Source: a bacterium 1XD21-13
GTDB lineage: Bacteria; Bacillota; Clostridia; Lachnospirales; Lachnospiraceae
Assembly (NCBI GenBank): GCA_009917555.1
Contig: QZDX01000020.1
Location: 1-64,000 of the forward strand
Reading direction: 5' to 3'
DNA: 64,000 nt
In this document: in pieces, positions 14,598-25,110 of the stretch
Numbering within the stretch: the first letter of the stretch is position 1
Layout: each line of letters starts with the position of its first letter
Program-made: the position numbers and the translations under genes
The notes under the pieces: model-generated
Database searches by the model: none
What the model was told of the DNA's origin: nothing
The model's input: the letters and a program-made list of their open reading frames with translations, nothing else

Positions 14598-15884
14598 ATG
14601 AGTTTACAGGTGGAAAAACTGGAGAAGAATATGGTTAAGCTTACCATTGAGGTGCCGGCAGAGGAGCTGGAGAAGGCCCTTCAGAAAGCGTTCCAGAAGA
14701 ATAAAAACAAGATTAGTGTTCCCGGCTTCCGTAAGGGCAAGGTGCCCCGCCAGATGATAGAGAAGATGTATGGACCGGAGATTTTTTATGATGATGCGGC
14801 CAATGGGCTGATTCCGGAGGCCTATGAGAAGGCAGTGGATGAGTGTGAGATGGAGCTGGTGTCCCGTCCCGCTATTGAGGTAGTTCAGATCGAGAAGGGA
14901 CAGCCGTTTATCTTTACTGCTGAGGTTGCGGTAAAGCCGGAGGTAACCTTGGGCCAGTACAAGGGCATTGAAGTAGAGAAGGTTGATACCACAGCCAGCG
15001 AGGAAGAGATTACCGCGGAGGTAGACAAGGAGCGGGATAACAATTCCAGAACCATCACGGTAGAGGACAGAGGCGTTCAGGACGGGGATATGACAGTCAT
15101 TGATTTTGAGGGCTTCGTGGATGAGGTTGCTTTTGATGGGGGAAAGGGAACAGATTACCCCCTGACCATTGGTTCTGGTGCTTTTATTCCCGGCTTTGAG
15201 GAGCAGCTTGTGGGAGCTGAGATCGGAAAAGAGGTGGAGGTTCACGTAACCTTCCCGGAGGAGTACCATGCAAAGGAGCTGGCAGGAAAGCCGGCAGTCT
15301 TCAAGTGTACCGTGAAGGAGATCAAGGTGAAGGAGCTTCCGGAGGCCGATGATGAATTTGCAAAGGATGTATCGGAATTTGATACCTTAGAGGAGTACCG
15401 GGCAGATCTTAAGAAGAAGATAGAAGAGCGCAAGGCAGCAGACGCCAAGGCAAAGAAGGAGGATGCTGTGATTGAGAAGATCATCGAGGGTGCTCAGATG
15501 GAGATTCCGGATGCCATGATCGAGACACAGGCGGAATACCTGGTGGATGATTTTGCTCAAAGACTGCAGATGCAGGGCATGTCCATGGATCAGTACATGC
15601 AGTATACAGGGGCCAATTTGGAGTCTATGACCAATCAGATGAAGCCTCAGGCAAAGAAACGCATTGAGAGCCGTCTGGTTCTGGAGGCTGTTGCGGCGGC
15701 TGAGAATATTGAGATCGGTGAGGATGCCATCGAGGAGGAGATTGCCCGCATGGCAGAGGCCTACAAGATGGAGCTGGATAAGATGAAGGAGCTTGTCAGC
15801 GAAGAGGAAAAGGATAATATGAGAAAGGATCTGTCTATCCAGAAGGCCATTGAGCTGGTGACAGAGGCAGCTGTTGAGAAATAG
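14598..15884 (+). CDS. tig: trigger factor
   Basis: A 428-residue ribosome-associated chaperone and peptidyl-prolyl isomerase. The N-terminal domain carries the ribosome-docking signature GFRKGK (residues 43-48). The FKBP-type PPIase domain lies at about 150-245 (GDMTVIDFEGFVDEVAF, IPGFEEQLVGAEIG, VTFPEEYHAKELAGK). The C-terminal helical arms follow. Length is typical. It heads the tig-clpP-clpX-lon-ysxC order common in Firmicutes. AAGGAGGAG precedes the ATG. Confidence 0.97.
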   Translation: MSLQVEKLEKNMVKLTIEVPAEELEKALQKAFQKNKNKISVPGFRKGKVPRQMIEKMYGPEIFYDDAANGLIPEAYEKAVDECEMELVSRPAIEVVQIEKGQPFIFTAEVAVKPEVTLGQYKGIEVEKVDTTASEEEITAEVDKERDNNSRTITVEDRGVQDGDMTVIDFEGFVDEVAFDGGKGTDYPLTIGSGAFIPGFEEQLVGAEIGKEVEVHVTFPEEYHAKELAGKPAVFKCTVKEIKVKELPEADDEFAKDVSEFDTLEEYRADLKKKIEERKAADAKAKKEDAVIEKIIEGAQMEIPDAMIETQAEYLVDDFAQRLQMQGMSMDQYMQYTGANLESMTNQMKPQAKKRIESRLVLEAVAAAENIEIGEDAIEEEIARMAEAYKMELDKMKELVSEEEKDNMRKDLSIQKAIELVTEAAVEK

Positions 15885-15956
15885 AGATGACCGCCTGCAG
15901 GGCGATCGACAATTGGAAGGAATAGCTGCGTTCATTTAGAAAGGAAATGAGAAGCA

Positions 15957-16550
15957 ATGATGAATATGAGTTTGGTACCTTATGTAGTTGAGCAGACCAG
16001 CAGGGGCGAGCGCTCCTATGACATTTATTCCAGACTTTTGAAGGATCGGATCATTATTCTGGGAGAGGAAGTCAATGATGTAACTGCAAGCCTGGTAACG
16101 GCACAGCTCCTGTTTTTGGAGTCCGAGGATCCGGGAAAGGATATCAATCTGTATATCAATAGTCCGGGAGGTTCCGTAACCGCAGGTATGGCTATCTATG
16201 ATACCATGCAGTACATTAAGTGCGATGTATCCACCATCTGTATGGGAATGGCGGCCAGTATGGGCGCATTCCTGCTGTCAGGCGGTACAAAGGGTAAGCG
16301 CATGGCTCTTCCCAACGCGGAGATTATGATTCATCAGCCCTCAGGCGGCGCCAAGGGGCAGGCCACGGATATCAAGATTGTGGCGGATCATATCCTGCGT
16401 ACCAAGAGGAAGCTGAATGAGATTCTTGCGGCAAATACCGGCCAGCCTCTGGAGGTCATTGAGGTGGATACGGAGCGGGATAACTATATGAGCGCCGAGG
16501 AGGCTGTAAAGTACGGCCTGATTGACAGCGTGATTGAAAATCGTAAGTAA
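15957..16550 (+). CDS. clpP: ATP-dependent Clp protease proteolytic subunit
   Basis: A 197-residue serine protease subunit. The triad is visible: Ser101 in [10 protein letters not shown], His126 in [10 protein letters not shown] and Asp175 in TERDNYMS. The [16 protein letters not shown] signature is intact. ClpP forms the double-heptamer barrel that works with ClpX, encoded immediately downstream. Three in-frame ATGs occur within the first four codons, so the exact start is uncertain by 3-9 nt. Confidence 0.97.
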   Translation: MMNMSLVPYVVEQTSRGERSYDIYSRLLKDRIIILGEEVNDVTASLVTAQLLFLESEDPGKDINLYINSPGGSVTAGMAIYDTMQYIKCDVSTICMGMAASMGAFLLSGGTKGKRMALPNAEIMIHQPSGGAKGQATDIKIVADHILRTKRKLNEILAANTGQPLEVIEVDTERDNYMSAEEAVKYGLIDSVIENRK

Positions 16551-16566
16551 AGGGACGAGAACAACT

Positions 16567-17826
16567 ATGCCTAGAAACAATGATAATAATGTAAGATGTT
16601 CCTTTTGCGGGAAGTCCGGCGAGCAGGTAAGGAAGATGATTTCCGGTCCCAGCGGAACCTACATCTGCGATGAGTGTATTGAGCTTTGCGCAGAGCTGAT
16701 TGAGGAGGAGCTGGATCTGGAGGAGCAGGAGCTGGGAGATGAGGAAATCAATCTCCTGAAGCCAAAGGAGATTAAGGAGTTCCTAGATGAGTACGTGATT
16801 GGTCAGGAGGAGGCCAAACGGGTTCTTTCTGTGGCAGTTTACAATCACTATAAAAGAATTTTGGCAGTTCGGGACAAGGATTTGGACGTGGAGCTGCAAA
16901 AAAGTAACATTTTGATGCTGGGACCAACCGGTTCGGGCAAGACGCTGCTGGCCCAGACGCTGGCAAGGCTTCTGAATGTGCCCTTTGCCATTGCGGATGC
17001 CACCTCTCTTACAGAGGCCGGCTATGTGGGTGAGGATGTGGAGAACATCCTTCTAAAGATTATTCAGGCAGCGGATTATGACGTTGAGCGTGCGCAGCAC
17101 GGAATCATTTACATTGACGAGATTGACAAGATTACCAGAAAGTCGGAGAATCCGTCCATTACCAGGGATGTGTCCGGCGAGGGGGTACAGCAGGCCCTCC
17201 TCAAGATTCTGGAGGGAACCATTGCTTCTGTACCACCTCAGGGTGGAAGAAAGCATCCCCACCAGGAGCTGATACAGATTGACACCACCAACATTCTCTT
17301 TATCTGCGGGGGAGCCTTTGAGGGGCTTGACAAGGTCATTGAGCGAAGAATGGATCGCCGATCTATCGGCTTTAACGCAGAGGTGACGAAGCCCAATGAG
17401 GAGCAGAACGTAGGCAAGCTGCTTCGGCAGGTATTGCCGGAGGACCTGGTAAAGTTCGGTATGATACCGGAGTTTGTAGGTCGTGTGCCGGTAACGGTGG
17501 CCCTGGATGCCTTGACAAAGGAGGATATGGTCCGCATTCTTGTGGAGCCAAAGAATTCCATCGTAAAGCAGTATAAAAAGATGCTTGAGCTGGATGGAGT
17601 GAAATTATCCTTTGAGCCAGAGGCTATTGAGGCCATAGCGGCACAAACGGTAACGAGAAAGACAGGAGCCAGAGGTTTACGGGCAATCATGGAGCACATT
17701 ATGATGGATACCATGTATGAGATTCCATCGGATGAAAGCATTACCAGCTGTGTGATTACCAAGGAAGTGGTAGACGGAACGGGGAGACCTGTAACTACAA
17801 GCAATGAGATGAGATTCCGGGCATAG
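16567..17826 (+). CDS. clpX: ATP-dependent Clp protease ATPase subunit ClpX
   Basis: A 419-residue AAA+ unfoldase. The N-terminal zinc-binding domain has Cys11, Cys14, Cys34 and Cys37. The Walker A GPTGSGKT is at 119-126. Walker B (IIYIDEIDK), sensor and the [11 protein letters not shown] arginine motif are present. The start at ATG 16567 is chosen because it gives the canonical N-terminus; the longer TTG frame runs into clpP. It lies 16 nt after clpP. A terminator hairpin overlaps the stop codon. Confidence 0.97.
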   Translation: MPRNNDNNVRCSFCGKSGEQVRKMISGPSGTYICDECIELCAELIEEELDLEEQELGDEEINLLKPKEIKEFLDEYVIGQEEAKRVLSVAVYNHYKRILAVRDKDLDVELQKSNILMLGPTGSGKTLLAQTLARLLNVPFAIADATSLTEAGYVGEDVENILLKIIQAADYDVERAQHGIIYIDEIDKITRKSENPSITRDVSGEGVQQALLKILEGTIASVPPQGGRKHPHQELIQIDTTNILFICGGAFEGLDKVIERRMDRRSIGFNAEVTKPNEEQNVGKLLRQVLPEDLVKFGMIPEFVGRVPVTVALDALTKEDMVRILVEPKNSIVKQYKKMLELDGVKLSFEPEAIEAIAAQTVTRKTGARGLRAIMEHIMMDTMYEIPSDESITSCVITKEVVDGTGRPVTTSNEMRFRA

Positions 17827-17844
17827 CCTGGAATCTCTTTATTC
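17811..17844 (+). terminator. terminator hairpin overlapping the clpX stop
   Basis: GAGATTCCGGG (17811-17821) pairs with CCTGGAATCTC (one G-T) around CATAG, then TTTATT. The stop codon lies in the loop, so read-through to lon may be partial. Confidence 0.6.
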
Positions 17845-17941
17845 CTGCGGGATTTTGACTCCTGCGGGGTTTTGTCCGGATTTTGAAACTGGAGAATAAC
17901 AATGTCTCTATACAAGGCATTGCAAAACTGGAATAAGGTGA

Positions 17942-20263
17942 ATGAAAGTGAACGAGACGATTCAAATATTGGCGGTGGTGGCCTTGCGGGGGATGACCAT
18001 TCTTCCTGATATGGCAATTCACTTTGATGTGAGCAGGGAAGGAGCCATCCACGCCATTGAGCAGGCCATGCTCCAGGATAAGAAGCTGTTTTTGGTGACC
18101 CAGAAAGACAAGAAGATTGAGAATCCCGGACAGGGAGAGCTTTACCGGATTGGAACCATTGCTTCGGTGAAGCAGGTAATGAAGATGCCGGGGAATGTGG
18201 TGCGTGTACTGGCGGAGGGACTGGGAAGAGGCGAGCTGCTTCAATTTCGCCAGGAGGAGGACCACCAGGAGGCGGAGGTACGGCCTATCCAGGAGGAGCT
18301 TACCCTGCCGGCAGATATTTGCGAGGCCATGATCCGCAGTCTGAAGGAAGGGGTTCATGCCTACGGCCATGAGGTGGGCAAGCAGAGCAGAGACCTGGAG
18401 CGGCAGGTGGATGAGATGACAGAGCTTCCTCAGCTGATGAACCAGATTATGATCAAGCTCCCCTTCCGGTATGAGGAAAAGCAGCGGTTTCTGGAGGCCC
18501 TAGGGCTTTCGGACCGCTTTGAGCTGGTCTATAGCCTGATAAATAAAGAGACAGAGATCATGCGTTTTAAGCGGGAGCTTCAGGAAAAGATCAAGACCCG
18601 TGTGGATAAGAACCAGAGGGAGTATCTGCTCCGGGAGCAGATGAAGGTGATTCGCGAGGAGCTGGGAGAGGATACCTCCGGATCGGACGCGGATCATTTC
18701 CGTGAGGCCCTGGGAAAGCTGCGGGCGCCCAAGGAGGTAAAGGAGAAGCTTGAAAAAGAGATTCATCGTTTTCAGAATACGGGAAATAATTCATCGGAAA
18801 ATGCGGTGATTCGCGGCTACATTGAGACTCTGCTGGAGCTTCCCTGGGAGAAGGGCTCTCGTGACAGTACGGATCTTAAGAGGGCGGAGGAGATTCTGAA
18901 TGCAGATCACTATGGAATGGAGAAGGTCAAGGAGCGGGTGCTTGAATTTTTGGCAGTGCGGATACTGACTAAAAAGGGAAGCAGCCCCATTCTCTGCCTT
19001 GTGGGACCGCCGGGAACCGGAAAAACCTCCATTGCCCGCTCGGTTGCCAAGGCCCTGGGAAAAAAGTATGTGCGCATCTGCCTGGGCGGTGTCAGAGATG
19101 AGGCGGAGATTCGGGGACATCGGAGGACCTATGTGGGAGCCATGCCGGGAAGAATTGTGGCTGGCATGCGCCAGGCGGGGGTGAAGAATCCCCTGATGCT
19201 GCTGGACGAGATTGATAAGGTGAGCAGTGATTACAAGGGAGATACCTCCTCGGCGCTGCTGGAGGTGCTGGATTCGGAGCAGAACAACCGGTTTCAGGAC
19301 CACTATGTGGAGCTGCCCATAGATTTGTCCGAGGTGCTCTTTATTGCTACGGCAAATGATGTGCAGACGATTCCCAGGCCCCTTCTGGATCGGATGGAGA
19401 TCATTGAGGTCAGCAGCTATACGGAAAATGAGAAGGTACATATTGCCAGGGAGCATTTGATTGGAAAGCAGATGGAGAAAAATGGCCTTAAGGAAGGGCA
19501 GCTATTCATTAGCTCAGGTGCGCTGGAGACCTTGATTCACAGCTATACCCGCGAGGCGGGGGTGCGTCAGCTGGAGCGGAAGCTGGGGGAGGTCTGCCGA
19601 AAGGCGGCCAGGGAGATCCTGGAACAGAATAAGAAGGCGGTTCGCCTCACAGAGAGCAATCTAAGCCGTTATCTTGGAAAGCCAAGGTATACATTTGATA
19701 TGGCAAATGAAACCGATGAGGTGGGAATTGTCCGGGGATTGGCCTGGACCAGCGTGGGAGGCGACACTCTTCAGATTGAGGTAAACATTATGCCGGGAAA
19801 GGGAGAGATCTCCCTGACGGGTATGATGGGGGAGGTAATGAAGGAGTCCGCCCGGACGGGACTGAGCTATATCCGCTCGGTCAGCGCGGAGTATCATATT
19901 GCCAAGGAATTTTTTCAGGAGCATGATATTCATATCCATATTCCCGAGGGCGCGGTGCCAAAGGACGGCCCCTCCGCCGGGATTACCATGGCCACGGCCA
20001 TGCTCTCGGCCATTACGGGGATTCCGGTGTATGCCAGTGTGGCTATGACCGGAGAGATTACGCTGCGGGGGCGGGTGCTGCCCATAGGAGGCCTGAAGGA
20101 GAAGATCCTGGCTGCAAAAAGCGCCGGAATTAAGACGGTGCTGGTGCCGGCCAGGAATAAGCGGGATGTGGAGGAAATCTCCTCTGAGATCCGCAAGGGT
20201 ATTCAAATTGTTTATGTGGAGCAGATGAAAGAAGTATTGGAGGCAGCCTTTCATGATCATTAA
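17942..20263 (+). CDS. lon: ATP-dependent Lon protease
   Basis: A 773-residue cytosolic AAA+ protease, of standard LonA length. It has an N-terminal LON substrate-binding domain (1 to about 205), a coiled-coil region, the AAA+ module with Walker A GPPGTGKT (355-362) and a DEIDK Walker B, and the C-terminal Ser-Lys protease. Catalytic Ser678 lies in [11 protein letters not shown] and Lys721 in GGLKEKILA. Its 3' end overlaps ysxC by 11 nt. It degrades misfolded and regulatory proteins. Confidence 0.97.
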   Translation: MKVNETIQILAVVALRGMTILPDMAIHFDVSREGAIHAIEQAMLQDKKLFLVTQKDKKIENPGQGELYRIGTIASVKQVMKMPGNVVRVLAEGLGRGELLQFRQEEDHQEAEVRPIQEELTLPADICEAMIRSLKEGVHAYGHEVGKQSRDLERQVDEMTELPQLMNQIMIKLPFRYEEKQRFLEALGLSDRFELVYSLINKETEIMRFKRELQEKIKTRVDKNQREYLLREQMKVIREELGEDTSGSDADHFREALGKLRAPKEVKEKLEKEIHRFQNTGNNSSENAVIRGYIETLLELPWEKGSRDSTDLKRAEEILNADHYGMEKVKERVLEFLAVRILTKKGSSPILCLVGPPGTGKTSIARSVAKALGKKYVRICLGGVRDEAEIRGHRRTYVGAMPGRIVAGMRQAGVKNPLMLLDEIDKVSSDYKGDTSSALLEVLDSEQNNRFQDHYVELPIDLSEVLFIATANDVQTIPRPLLDRMEIIEVSSYTENEKVHIAREHLIGKQMEKNGLKEGQLFISSGALETLIHSYTREAGVRQLERKLGEVCRKAAREILEQNKKAVRLTESNLSRYLGKPRYTFDMANETDEVGIVRGLAWTSVGGDTLQIEVNIMPGKGEISLTGMMGEVMKESARTGLSYIRSVSAEYHIAKEFFQEHDIHIHIPEGAVPKDGPSAGITMATAMLSAITGIPVYASVAMTGEITLRGRVLPIGGLKEKILAAKSAGIKTVLVPARNKRDVEEISSEIRKGIQIVYVEQMKEVLEAAFHDH

Positions 20264-20861
20264 AAATGTTAGTCTGGAAACCGTGTGTGGCATTACCAGC
20301 AAGCTGCCGGAGCATAACCTGCCGGAGATTGCGTTTGCCGGGAAATCCAATGTGGGAAAATCCTCCCTCATCAATGGTCTGATGAATCGGAAATCCCTGG
20401 CCCGAACCTCCGCCCAGCCGGGCAAGACACAGACGATCAACTTTTATAACATCAATGATGCCATGTATCTGGTGGATCTGCCGGGTTATGGCTACGCAAA
20501 GGTTTCGAAGGAGGTCAAGGAGCAGTGGGGAAGACTGATTGAACGGTATCTGCATGGCTCTAAGACGCTGAAGGCGGTCTTCCTGCTGATTGATATTCGC
20601 CATGAGCCCTCAGCCAATGATAAGCGCATGTATGAGTGGATTCTTTACCAAGGCTACGAGCCCATTATCATAGCTACGAAGCTGGACAAGATCAATCGAA
20701 GCCAGGTAGGGAAGCATTTAAAAATGGTGCGCACAGGCCTGAATGTGAAGCCGGGGACAGTGGTGATTCCCTTTTCCGCCCTGACGAAGCAGGGCCGGGA
20801 GGAGATTTGGGAGCAGATGGAGGCGCTGCTTGGGGACAATGAGGAACCGGAGGTGGAATAA
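20253..20861 (+). CDS. ysxC: ribosome biogenesis GTP-binding protein YsxC/EngB
   Basis: A 202-residue small GTPase needed for 50S subunit assembly. G1 is GKSNVGKS (residues 30-37), G2 lies around TSAQPGKTQTINFY, G3 is DLPGYGYAK and G4 is TKLDK. The start overlaps the lon C-terminus, as in many Firmicutes. The stop abuts the next gene's ATG. Confidence 0.96.
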   Translation: MIIKNVSLETVCGITSKLPEHNLPEIAFAGKSNVGKSSLINGLMNRKSLARTSAQPGKTQTINFYNINDAMYLVDLPGYGYAKVSKEVKEQWGRLIERYLHGSKTLKAVFLLIDIRHEPSANDKRMYEWILYQGYEPIIIATKLDKINRSQVGKHLKMVRTGLNVKPGTVVIPFSALTKQGREEIWEQMEALLGDNEEPEVE

Positions 20862-21992
20862 ATGTCCGGAAAATATCTGCGCTGTGTGGTAAATATTCTT
20901 TTGTATGTGGCTGGGCTGATCATGCTGGTGATTCTGGTGCCCAGGCTGCTGGTGTTTTTTATGCCCTTTGTAGTAGGGTGGATCATTGCGTTGCTGGCCA
21001 ATCCGCTGGTGCGCTTTATGGAGCGCAGGCTTAAGATGGTGCGCCGGCACAGCTCTATGGTGATTATCATTACCGCCATTGCTCTGGTGGTGGCGGGAGG
21101 ATATTTTGCGATTACGGCTATTGTGCGGGAGCTGTATGGATTTTTATCTATCCTTCCCAATATTTACGGCTCCTTTTTGCAGGATTTGGAGGAGATCCGG
21201 GAAAATCTTCAGGGCTTTTCCATGCGGTTTCCCCCTCAGGTGCGGGAGAGTGCGGCCTCCCTCACGGATTCCCTGACAACGTCTCTGGGAGATGTGATTG
21301 GAGCCATTGGCAAGCCTACCGTTGAGGCGGCGGGCACAGTGGCAAAGAACATTCCCAATGCCCTGGTTCATGTGATTTTTGCCATTCTCTCCGCTTACTT
21401 TTTTATTGCGGAGCGGGATAAGATTGTACAGACTCTTCAGGAGCAGATCCCCACATGGATTTGGGAAAAGTGGCATTTTATCCGGGAGAAGTTTCGGAGA
21501 GCCATAGGGGGCTACTTTAAGGCCCAGTTTAAGATCATGGGTGTGGTAGCCCTGATTCTGTTTGTGGGCTTTTTGATTTTGAGAATTCATTACGCTGTTT
21601 TGCTGGCAATTTTGATTGCTATTTTAGATTTTCTTCCGTTTTTTGGAACAGGAACGGCCTTGATTCCCTGGGCGGTTTTAAAGGTGTTAAGCGCGGACTA
21701 TCAGTTTGCGGTGGGGCTGATTATCATTTACCTGGTGAGCCAGCTGGTGCGGCAGCTGATACAGCCGAAGATTGTGGGGGACAGCATCGGGCTGAACCCT
21801 CTGTCCACACTGTTTTTTATGTTTATTGGCTACAAGGTCAGCAGTATCTTTGGCATGATCCTTGCGGTGCCTATTGGAATGATTCTGGTAAGTCTCTATC
21901 AGGCAGGAGCCTTCAGGGATGTGATTGCGGATATCAAGGAGCTGGCAAACGGACTGAATGAGATTCGGAACTGGAATAGGAGGAGAAAATGA
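20862..21992 (+). CDS. AI-2E family (YtvI/TqsA-like) membrane transporter
   Basis: A 376-residue multi-pass protein of the AI-2E transporter superfamily. There are paired N-terminal TM helices (about 9-50 and 63-90), a central soluble segment (SFLQDLEEIRENLQGF), then TM helices from about 165, including ILIAILDFLPFFGTGTALIPWA and LVRQLIQPKIVGDSIGLNPL, signatures of the family. Members include the sporulation protein YtvI and small-molecule or Na+/H+ exporters. The substrate is not predictable. It starts one nt after ysxC and overlaps the MATE gene by 4 nt. Confidence 0.9.
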   Translation: MSGKYLRCVVNILLYVAGLIMLVILVPRLLVFFMPFVVGWIIALLANPLVRFMERRLKMVRRHSSMVIIITAIALVVAGGYFAITAIVRELYGFLSILPNIYGSFLQDLEEIRENLQGFSMRFPPQVRESAASLTDSLTTSLGDVIGAIGKPTVEAAGTVAKNIPNALVHVIFAILSAYFFIAERDKIVQTLQEQIPTWIWEKWHFIREKFRRAIGGYFKAQFKIMGVVALILFVGFLILRIHYAVLLAILIAILDFLPFFGTGTALIPWAVLKVLSADYQFAVGLIIIYLVSQLVRQLIQPKIVGDSIGLNPLSTLFFMFIGYKVSSIFGMILAVPIGMILVSLYQAGAFRDVIADIKELANGLNEIRNWNRRRK

Positions 21993-23368
21993 AAGAAGAA
22001 GTACAGAAGGAGAATAAGATGGGCTATATGCCCATTCCGAAATTATTGTTTACGATGTCTATGCCCATGGTGATTTCCATGCTGGTACAGGCTCTGTATA
22101 ATGTGGTTGACAGTGCCTTTGTGGCACAGGTGAGTGAAAATGCATTGACGGCCGTATCTATGGCCTTCCCGGTGCAGAACCTGATGATCGCCGTGTCAGT
22201 AGGAACCGGTGTAGGCATCAATGCTCTGCTTTCCCGTTCTCTGGGAGAAAAGCAGTTTGAGCAGGCAAATCTGGCGGCCCGGAACGGTTTGTTTTTGGGA
22301 ATTGCCAGCTATCTGGTGTTTGCAATTCTGGGATTGATCGGCTCCCGGTATTTTTATTTGTCTCAGACCGATGATCCGGAGCTGGTGCTCTATGGAACCC
22401 AGTATGTGTTTGTGGTTACGGTATTTTCCTTTGGATTGTTTTTGGCTGTGATCAGCGAGCGCCTGCTCCAGTCTACGGGAATGACGATTTACAATATGTA
22501 TACCCAAGGGCTGGGAGCCATTATTAATATTATATTGGACCCCATTCTGATCTTCGGTCTGTTTGGATTTCCCCGCCTGGAGGTTCTGGGAGCAGCCGTG
22601 GCGACTGTGGTGGGACAGATCTGCGGAATGCTTTTAGGAGTGTTCTTCAATTTGCGGAAGAATAAGGAGATCAATATCAATATGAGGGGCTTTCGGCCGG
22701 ACAAGTCCACCATCAAACGGATTTATCAGGTTGGCGTGCCGTCCATTATTATGCAGTCTATTGGATCGGTGATGGTATTTGGAATCAATAAGATTTTGAT
22801 GATGTTTACCTCCACGGCAGTTTCCGTGTTTGGAGTTTACTTTAAGCTTCAGAGCTTTATCTTTATGCCGGTGTTTGGATTGAATAATGGTATGGTGCCG
22901 ATTATTGCCTACAATTACGGGGCAAGGAATAAGAAGAGAATTATGCAGACCACCTGGCTCAGCATTGGAGCAGCTGTGACGATCATGCTGGTAGGACTTA
23001 CCATTTTCCATGTGTTTACCAAGCAGCTTCTTGGAATTTTTGATGCTTCGGAGGATATGCTGGCTATTGGAATTCCGGCCCTTCGGATTATCTCACTGAG
23101 CTTTAGCTTTGCAGGGTATGGCATTGTAGTGGGCTCTGTATTCCAGGCCCTTGGAAATGGCGTTTACAGCCTTATGGTATCTGTGGCGAGACAGCTTGTG
23201 GTGATTCTCCCGGTGGCCTTTGTGCTGGCGCGGCTTGGAGGACTGTCTGCGGTGTGGTGGGCATTTCCCATTGCGGAGATTGTGTCTGTGACCTTAAGTA
23301 CGGTCTTGTTCCGCAGGATTTATTGTAAAAAAATACAGCCGCTTACAAAAGAGACTGTATTAGTGTAG
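21989..23368 (+). CDS. MATE family multidrug/sodium exporter
   Basis: A 459-residue integral membrane protein with two MATE repeats and about 12 TM helices. Signatures include the N-terminal MPIPKLLFTMSMPMVISML, ALYNVVDSAFVAQ and SVGTGVGINALLSRSLG. It likely exports cationic compounds using a Na+ or H+ gradient. The ATGA overlap with the preceding gene indicates co-translation. Its last 26 nt overlap the convergent DUF4364 gene. Confidence 0.93.
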   Translation: MKEEVQKENKMGYMPIPKLLFTMSMPMVISMLVQALYNVVDSAFVAQVSENALTAVSMAFPVQNLMIAVSVGTGVGINALLSRSLGEKQFEQANLAARNGLFLGIASYLVFAILGLIGSRYFYLSQTDDPELVLYGTQYVFVVTVFSFGLFLAVISERLLQSTGMTIYNMYTQGLGAIINIILDPILIFGLFGFPRLEVLGAAVATVVGQICGMLLGVFFNLRKNKEININMRGFRPDKSTIKRIYQVGVPSIIMQSIGSVMVFGINKILMMFTSTAVSVFGVYFKLQSFIFMPVFGLNNGMVPIIAYNYGARNKKRIMQTTWLSIGAAVTIMLVGLTIFHVFTKQLLGIFDASEDMLAIGIPALRIISLSFSFAGYGIVVGSVFQALGNGVYSLMVSVARQLVVILPVAFVLARLGGLSAVWWAFPIAEIVSVTLSTVLFRRIYCKKIQPLTKETVLV

Positions 23369-23855
23369 CGTAGATTTCCTGGCTTTTGCCCTTCCAGTGG
23401 TCGCAGATGGCCTTGGCCTGTGCCTCTACAGGAACGGTGAGTGTCAGGTCCATGAGTACGGAGTCCCGCTCTAAGACCCGGCAGTGGGCGGCGAATTCGC
23501 CTGTAGTGGTCCGGTAGTAGTCAGCAGGAGTGGAGTGCTCGTTGCGGAGTTCATATTTGTGTTCTGAGAGAAAGGTGTCAATATCCTTCCGAATGGCGGA
23601 GGATATTTTTTTTACAAAATAGGTCAGGGTGGTGCGGCCTTCCTCGGTGATGCGGTAGAGGGTGGCGTTGTGCACGGCTTCCTGACGGATCAGTTTGGAT
23701 TCGGTCAGCTCGTGAATGGTCTGCTGGAGGGTGAAATAGTCGGTGTATTCCTTTTCCAGGATGAATTCGGAGAGCTGGGAGTTGCTTAGGGGGAAGGTGA
23801 CGCGGTTGAGCATGTAGAGGATGATTAGTTTGTATAGGGTTTGGGTTTCGGTCAT
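23343..23855 (-). CDS. DUF4364 family protein (winged-helix-like)
   Basis: A 170-residue protein matching the DUF4364 pattern: an N-terminal winged-helix-like part (LYKLIILYMLNRVTFPLSNSQ, then a segment ending in the RITEEGRTTLTYF wing) and a C-terminal alpha/beta part. Start 23855 is chosen for the AAAGGAG just upstream and the MTETQTLYKL N-terminus; the longer frame runs through an inverted repeat. It may regulate transcription. The function is uncharacterised. It converges on the MATE gene with a 26-nt overlap. Confidence 0.82.
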   Translation of the reverse strand: MTETQTLYKLIILYMLNRVTFPLSNSQLSEFILEKEYTDYFTLQQTIHELTESKLIRQEAVHNATLYRITEEGRTTLTYFVKKISSAIRKDIDTFLSEHKYELRNEHSTPADYYRTTTGEFAAHCRVLERDSVLMDLTLTVPVEAQAKAICDHWKGKSQEIYATLIQSLL

Positions 23856-23886
23856 TTTTGGGCTCCTTTCTGTGGATTTAACGGAC

Positions 23887-23984
23887 GGACGGAAAAAGGA
23901 AAAACCTTCTCCGAGCCGTTTCGATTCCCTTCGCTTTGCTTCGGTCATAGGCACTTTCGGAGAAGGTTTTTCCTTTTTCCGTCC
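23887..23984. repeat. perfect 28-bp inverted repeat with 42-nt loop
   Basis: Arm 1 (23887-23914) is the exact reverse complement of arm 2 (23957-23984); the arms read GGACGGAAAAAGGAAAAACC and onward. It lies 32 nt upstream of the DUF4364 start and downstream of the radical SAM gene. There is no T-run after the stem in either direction, so it is not a standard terminator; a MITE-like or RNA-structure element is possible. Confidence 0.85.
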
Positions 23985-24077
23985 TGTTTGTTGGGGACGG
24001 GGGAGAGCAAAAACGAGCTTCTTTTTGTGCTATGAGGAAAATTGCGGGAGGTTGTGTTGGGATGTTGGGGAGCGGTA

Positions 24078-24998
24078 TTAATCACTGGGTGGGGTATAAA
24101 GTCTGCCTTGCCAGGTGGTTCTTTGCTTTAGCTCTTTGTGGATGGTGTTTAGGACCTGGCGCTTGGCTTGGCTCCAGGTGGGGGCTATTAATAAGTCCTT
24201 TGGGCCGTCGCCGGTTAGGCGGTGGATGATGATGTCCGGGCGGCAGAGCTCCAGGCAGGAGATGATAAGGTCTATGTATTCCTTCTGGGTGAGGATGTGG
24301 AAGCTTGTCTGCTCGTAGTAGGCGGCTAAGTCGGTATTTTTTAATATATGCAGGAGCTGGAGCTTTAGGCCATGGATGGGTAAGGTGCTCAGGTGGCGGA
24401 TGGTGTCCAGCATCATTTCTTTTGACTCGCCCGGGAGACCTAAGATGACATGGACAATGATCTCCAGGCTTCGGGCGTGGAGGGCTTCTACGGCTTCGTG
24501 GAAGACGGAGAGAGGGTAGCCTCTTCGGATGAAGGAGGCGGTTCCCTCGTGGATGGTTTGCAGGCCAAGCTCTACCCAGACAGGCTTTTGGTGATTTAAG
24601 GATGTAAGGAGATCGAGGACCTCCAAGGGGAGGCAGTCGGGGCGTGTGGCGATGGCCAGGGCCGCAATTTTTGGGTGATCCAGGGCCTCCTGGTAGACCC
24701 TCTGAAGGTAATCCAGGGGAGCGTAGGTGTTGGTGTAGGCCTGAAAGTAGGCGATGTAGCGCCGGGCCGGACGCTTGCCGGATATGGCACGGATGCCTGC
24801 CTCGATCTGCTCTGTGACGGTGCGGCCGGGGTCGCCTGCGAATTCGCCGGAGCCGCCGGCGCTGCAGAAGATGCAGCCGCGGGTTCCTAGGGTGCCGTCC
24901 CGGTTGGGACAGGTGCAGCCGATGTTCAGGGTGAGCTTATATAGTTTTTCTCCGAAGCGTTTTTGTAAGGATTCGTTTAAGCTGTTGTAGGGTCTCAT
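24078..24998 (-). CDS. TIGR01212-type radical SAM protein (YhcC-like)
   Basis: A 306-residue radical SAM enzyme. The 4Fe-4S motif has the wide spacing typical of this family: Cys in LNIGCTCPNRDG followed by RGCIFC. Further family signatures are YIAYFQAYTNTYAPL, IATRPDCLP, WVELGLQT and HVILGLPGE. Start 24998 gives the canonical MRPYNSLNESL; there is no clear Shine-Dalgarno site. Related YhcC/Elp3-like proteins may act on RNA. The substrate is unknown. Confidence 0.9.
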   Translation of the reverse strand: MRPYNSLNESLQKRFGEKLYKLTLNIGCTCPNRDGTLGTRGCIFCSAGGSGEFAGDPGRTVTEQIEAGIRAISGKRPARRYIAYFQAYTNTYAPLDYLQRVYQEALDHPKIAALAIATRPDCLPLEVLDLLTSLNHQKPVWVELGLQTIHEGTASFIRRGYPLSVFHEAVEALHARSLEIIVHVILGLPGESKEMMLDTIRHLSTLPIHGLKLQLLHILKNTDLAAYYEQTSFHILTQKEYIDLIISCLELCRPDIIIHRLTGDGPKDLLIAPTWSQAKRQVLNTIHKELKQRTTWQGRLYTPPSD

Positions 24999-25110
24999 GG
25001 TATATAATTTAGCATAGGTACCGGGGAAATGCAAGAAAGGGAGTTCCCTTTTGGGATGAAGAATGGTAAGATATGGTGAGACATAAGAGAAATGGATTTG
25101 GGAGAACAAG

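Noticed and set aside
23887-23984. Ordinary intrinsic terminator
   Set aside because: No T-run follows the stem on either strand and the 42-nt loop is too long for a typical terminator.
24961-25030. Leaderless start of the radical SAM gene
   Set aside because: TTGCAT and TAAATT with 17-nt spacing end 7 nt before the start codon and no Shine-Dalgarno site is visible, but both elements are weak, so I did not annotate it as a promoter.
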